Assembly: GCA_023265025.1 (NCBI GenBank)
Contig: JAHFUP010000006.1
Location: 48,581-112,580, forward strand
Length of the DNA: 64,000 nt
Source of the DNA: Acidimicrobiia bacterium
GTDB taxonomy: Bacteria > Actinomycetota > Acidimicrobiia > Acidimicrobiales > AC-14
Direction of reading: 5' to 3'
Positions 63,190 through 64,000 of the stretch are shown piece after piece. A program made the translations under genes and the position numbers. Below the pieces are notes generated by a model. The model ran no database searches. It worked only from the letters and a program-made list of their open reading frames with translations, and was not told where the DNA came from. How positions within the stretch are numbered: the stretch's first letter is position 1; each line of letters starts with the position of its first letter.

Positions 63190-63531
63190 TCAGCCGAACA
63201 GACCGCTGCCCAGACCGCCGAGGTCGAGGCCACCCATGGCCTGCTCGGAGATCTGGCCGGCCTTGGTGACCGCGTCCCGGATGGCCGCCAGCACCATGTC
63301 CTCAAGCATCGTGATGTCGTCCGGGTCGACGGCCGCGGGGTCGATGGTCACGCCCTGGAACTCCATGCCGCCGGTCACCCGCACCTTCACCATGCCGCCG
63401 CCAGCCTGGCCCTCGACCTCCTTGGTGTCGGCTTCGGCGCGGGCCGCGAGCAGCTGCTCCTGCATCTTCTGGGCCTGCTTCAGCAGCGCGCTCATGTCGG
63501 GCTGGCCACCACCGGGTGCGTTCTTTCCCAT
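63190..63531 (-). CDS. YbaB/EbfC nucleoid-associated protein
   Basis: The 113-residue DNA-binding protein has the family sequence [61 protein letters not shown] Gly-rich tail follows. It binds DNA as a dimer and is usually encoded between dnaX and recR, as here (3 nt after dnaX and 7 nt before recR). Confidence 0.95.
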   Translation of the reverse strand: MGKNAPGGGQPDMSALLKQAQKMQEQLLAARAEADTKEVEGQAGGGMVKVRVTGGMEFQGVTIDPAAVDPDDITMLEDMVLAAIRDAVTKAGQISEQAMGGLDLGGLGSGLFG

Positions 63532-63534
63532 GAG

Positions 63535-64000
63535 CTACTCCTCCACGACAGTGGCGCCTTCGAATTCGGACAGGACCTGATCGAGAGGCGAGCGTACCTC
63601 TGCCGCCGGCGCATCCTCTAGGTCGTCGATGTCGATGGACTCGTCGTCCGGCGGGGGGGCTGCGGCCGGCGGGGGCGCCTGGTCCTCGGTGACCAGGCGG
63701 AGCGGCACGGCACGGCCGAAATGAGCGGCCAGGGCCTGTTCCACGTCGACGCGCACCTCCTCGCACCGGTCGCGGTGGATGGCGTTGGGCAGGGCGAAGG
63801 TGGCCCTGTCCCCGTCAGACGCCACGAACCGCCCGACCCGGAACCGCGACTTCGCCCGCGGCGACAGGCCGAGCAGGACCGTGTCGCCCCAGGCGAGGGT
63901 CAGCTCGTCGCGACTCGGAAGGCCGCCACCGGCCGCCGGCGCCGGCGCGGCCGGCTCGGGGCGCGGGGCCGGGGGCGCAGCTGCGGGCGCCGGCGGGCTC
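63535..64000 (-). CDS. dnaX: DNA polymerase III gamma/tau subunit, C-terminal part
   Basis: The frame is open from the right edge to a stop at 63535 (155 codons). A Pro/Ala-rich linker leads to LPSRDELTLAWGDTVLLGLSPRAKSRFRVGRFV and ATFALPNAIHRDRCEEVRVDVEQAL, typical of the DnaX C-terminal domain in actinobacteria, and an acidic end (ESIDIDDLEDA). The AAA+ clamp-loader part lies outside the window. The ybaB-recR context confirms identity. Confidence 0.88.
   Translation of the reverse strand, partial: SPPAPAAAPPAPRPEPAAPAPAAGGGLPSRDELTLAWGDTVLLGLSPRAKSRFRVGRFVASDGDRATFALPNAIHRDRCEEVRVDVEQALAAHFGRAVPLRLVTEDQAPPPAAAPPPDDESIDIDDLEDAPAAEVRSPLDQVLSEFEGATVVEE

Overview
The window is a gene-dense, very GC-rich (about 70 percent or more by eye) chromosomal segment of an actinobacterium. 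The signature content is actinobacterial: a resuscitation-promoting-factor lysozyme-like protein, a DUF2510 protein, an F420-type LLM oxidoreductase, acyl-CoA carboxylase with a tiny epsilon subunit, a DUF222/13E12 HNH protein, a UdgX-type uracil-DNA glycosylase and bacterial NHEJ. The gene mix (split LigD, DUF4331 operon, dnaX-ybaB-recR) would fit Acidimicrobiia, but the sequence alone does not fix the class. No tRNA, rRNA, CRISPR array, prophage or insertion sequence was recognised. The DNA reads as core chromosome with a few accessory-looking genes.

Layout. 1-7 kb: end of an SF1 helicase, a MurA-type enolpyruvyl transferase with Asp in place of the catalytic Cys, an Rpf-like secreted protein, an L,D-transpeptidase lipoprotein, two divergent AI-2E-family permeases and an M48 membrane protease. 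7-13 kb: a metallo-beta-lactamase-fold hydrolase and F420 oxidoreductase pair, a DrrAB-like ABC exporter facing a MarR regulator across a clear palindromic operator, UdgX and a cation diffusion facilitator. 13-19 kb: thiC with a TPP riboswitch, a DUF2510 protein and the hemE-hemH-hemY haem operon. 19-25 kb: a proline-rich secreted protein, an aldehyde dehydrogenase, and an NHEJ cluster in which LigD is split into a ligase protein and a polymerase protein flanking Ku. 25-34 kb: an ABC transporter with a LuxR-type two-component system, a CvfC-like HEAT protein coupled to a condensation-domain protein, a DUF2087 regulator and an HNH endonuclease. 34-43 kb: the tdh-kbl threonine-degradation operon, an SF1 helicase with a C-terminal nuclease-like domain, a flavin reductase, a cold-shock protein and an ABC-F ATPase. 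43-54 kb: a two-cupredoxin lipoprotein, lysC-asd, tandem cyclophilins, and a DUF4331-TPR-NicO operon. 54-64 kb: a large membrane hydrolase, a metallophosphoesterase, accE and accD, a 5'-3' exonuclease, envelope proteins, and the recR-ybaB-dnaX DNA metabolism operon, with dnaX running off the right edge.

Two sequence-level themes recur. First, many transcription units begin with a TANNNT box 6-8 nt before an ATG or GTG and have no ribosome binding site, so leaderless mRNAs are probably common. Second, several long, nearly perfect inverted repeats (about 39-63 nt) lie at gene ends. Two of them, 37 kb apart, share a 20-nt block at 19 of 20 positions, which suggests a dispersed palindromic repeat family. 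The best candidates for undescribed biology are these palindromes, the DUF4331-TPR-NicO operon, the helicase-nuclease, the coupled HEAT/condensation pair and the membrane hydrolase. None of them amounts to proof of a new system.
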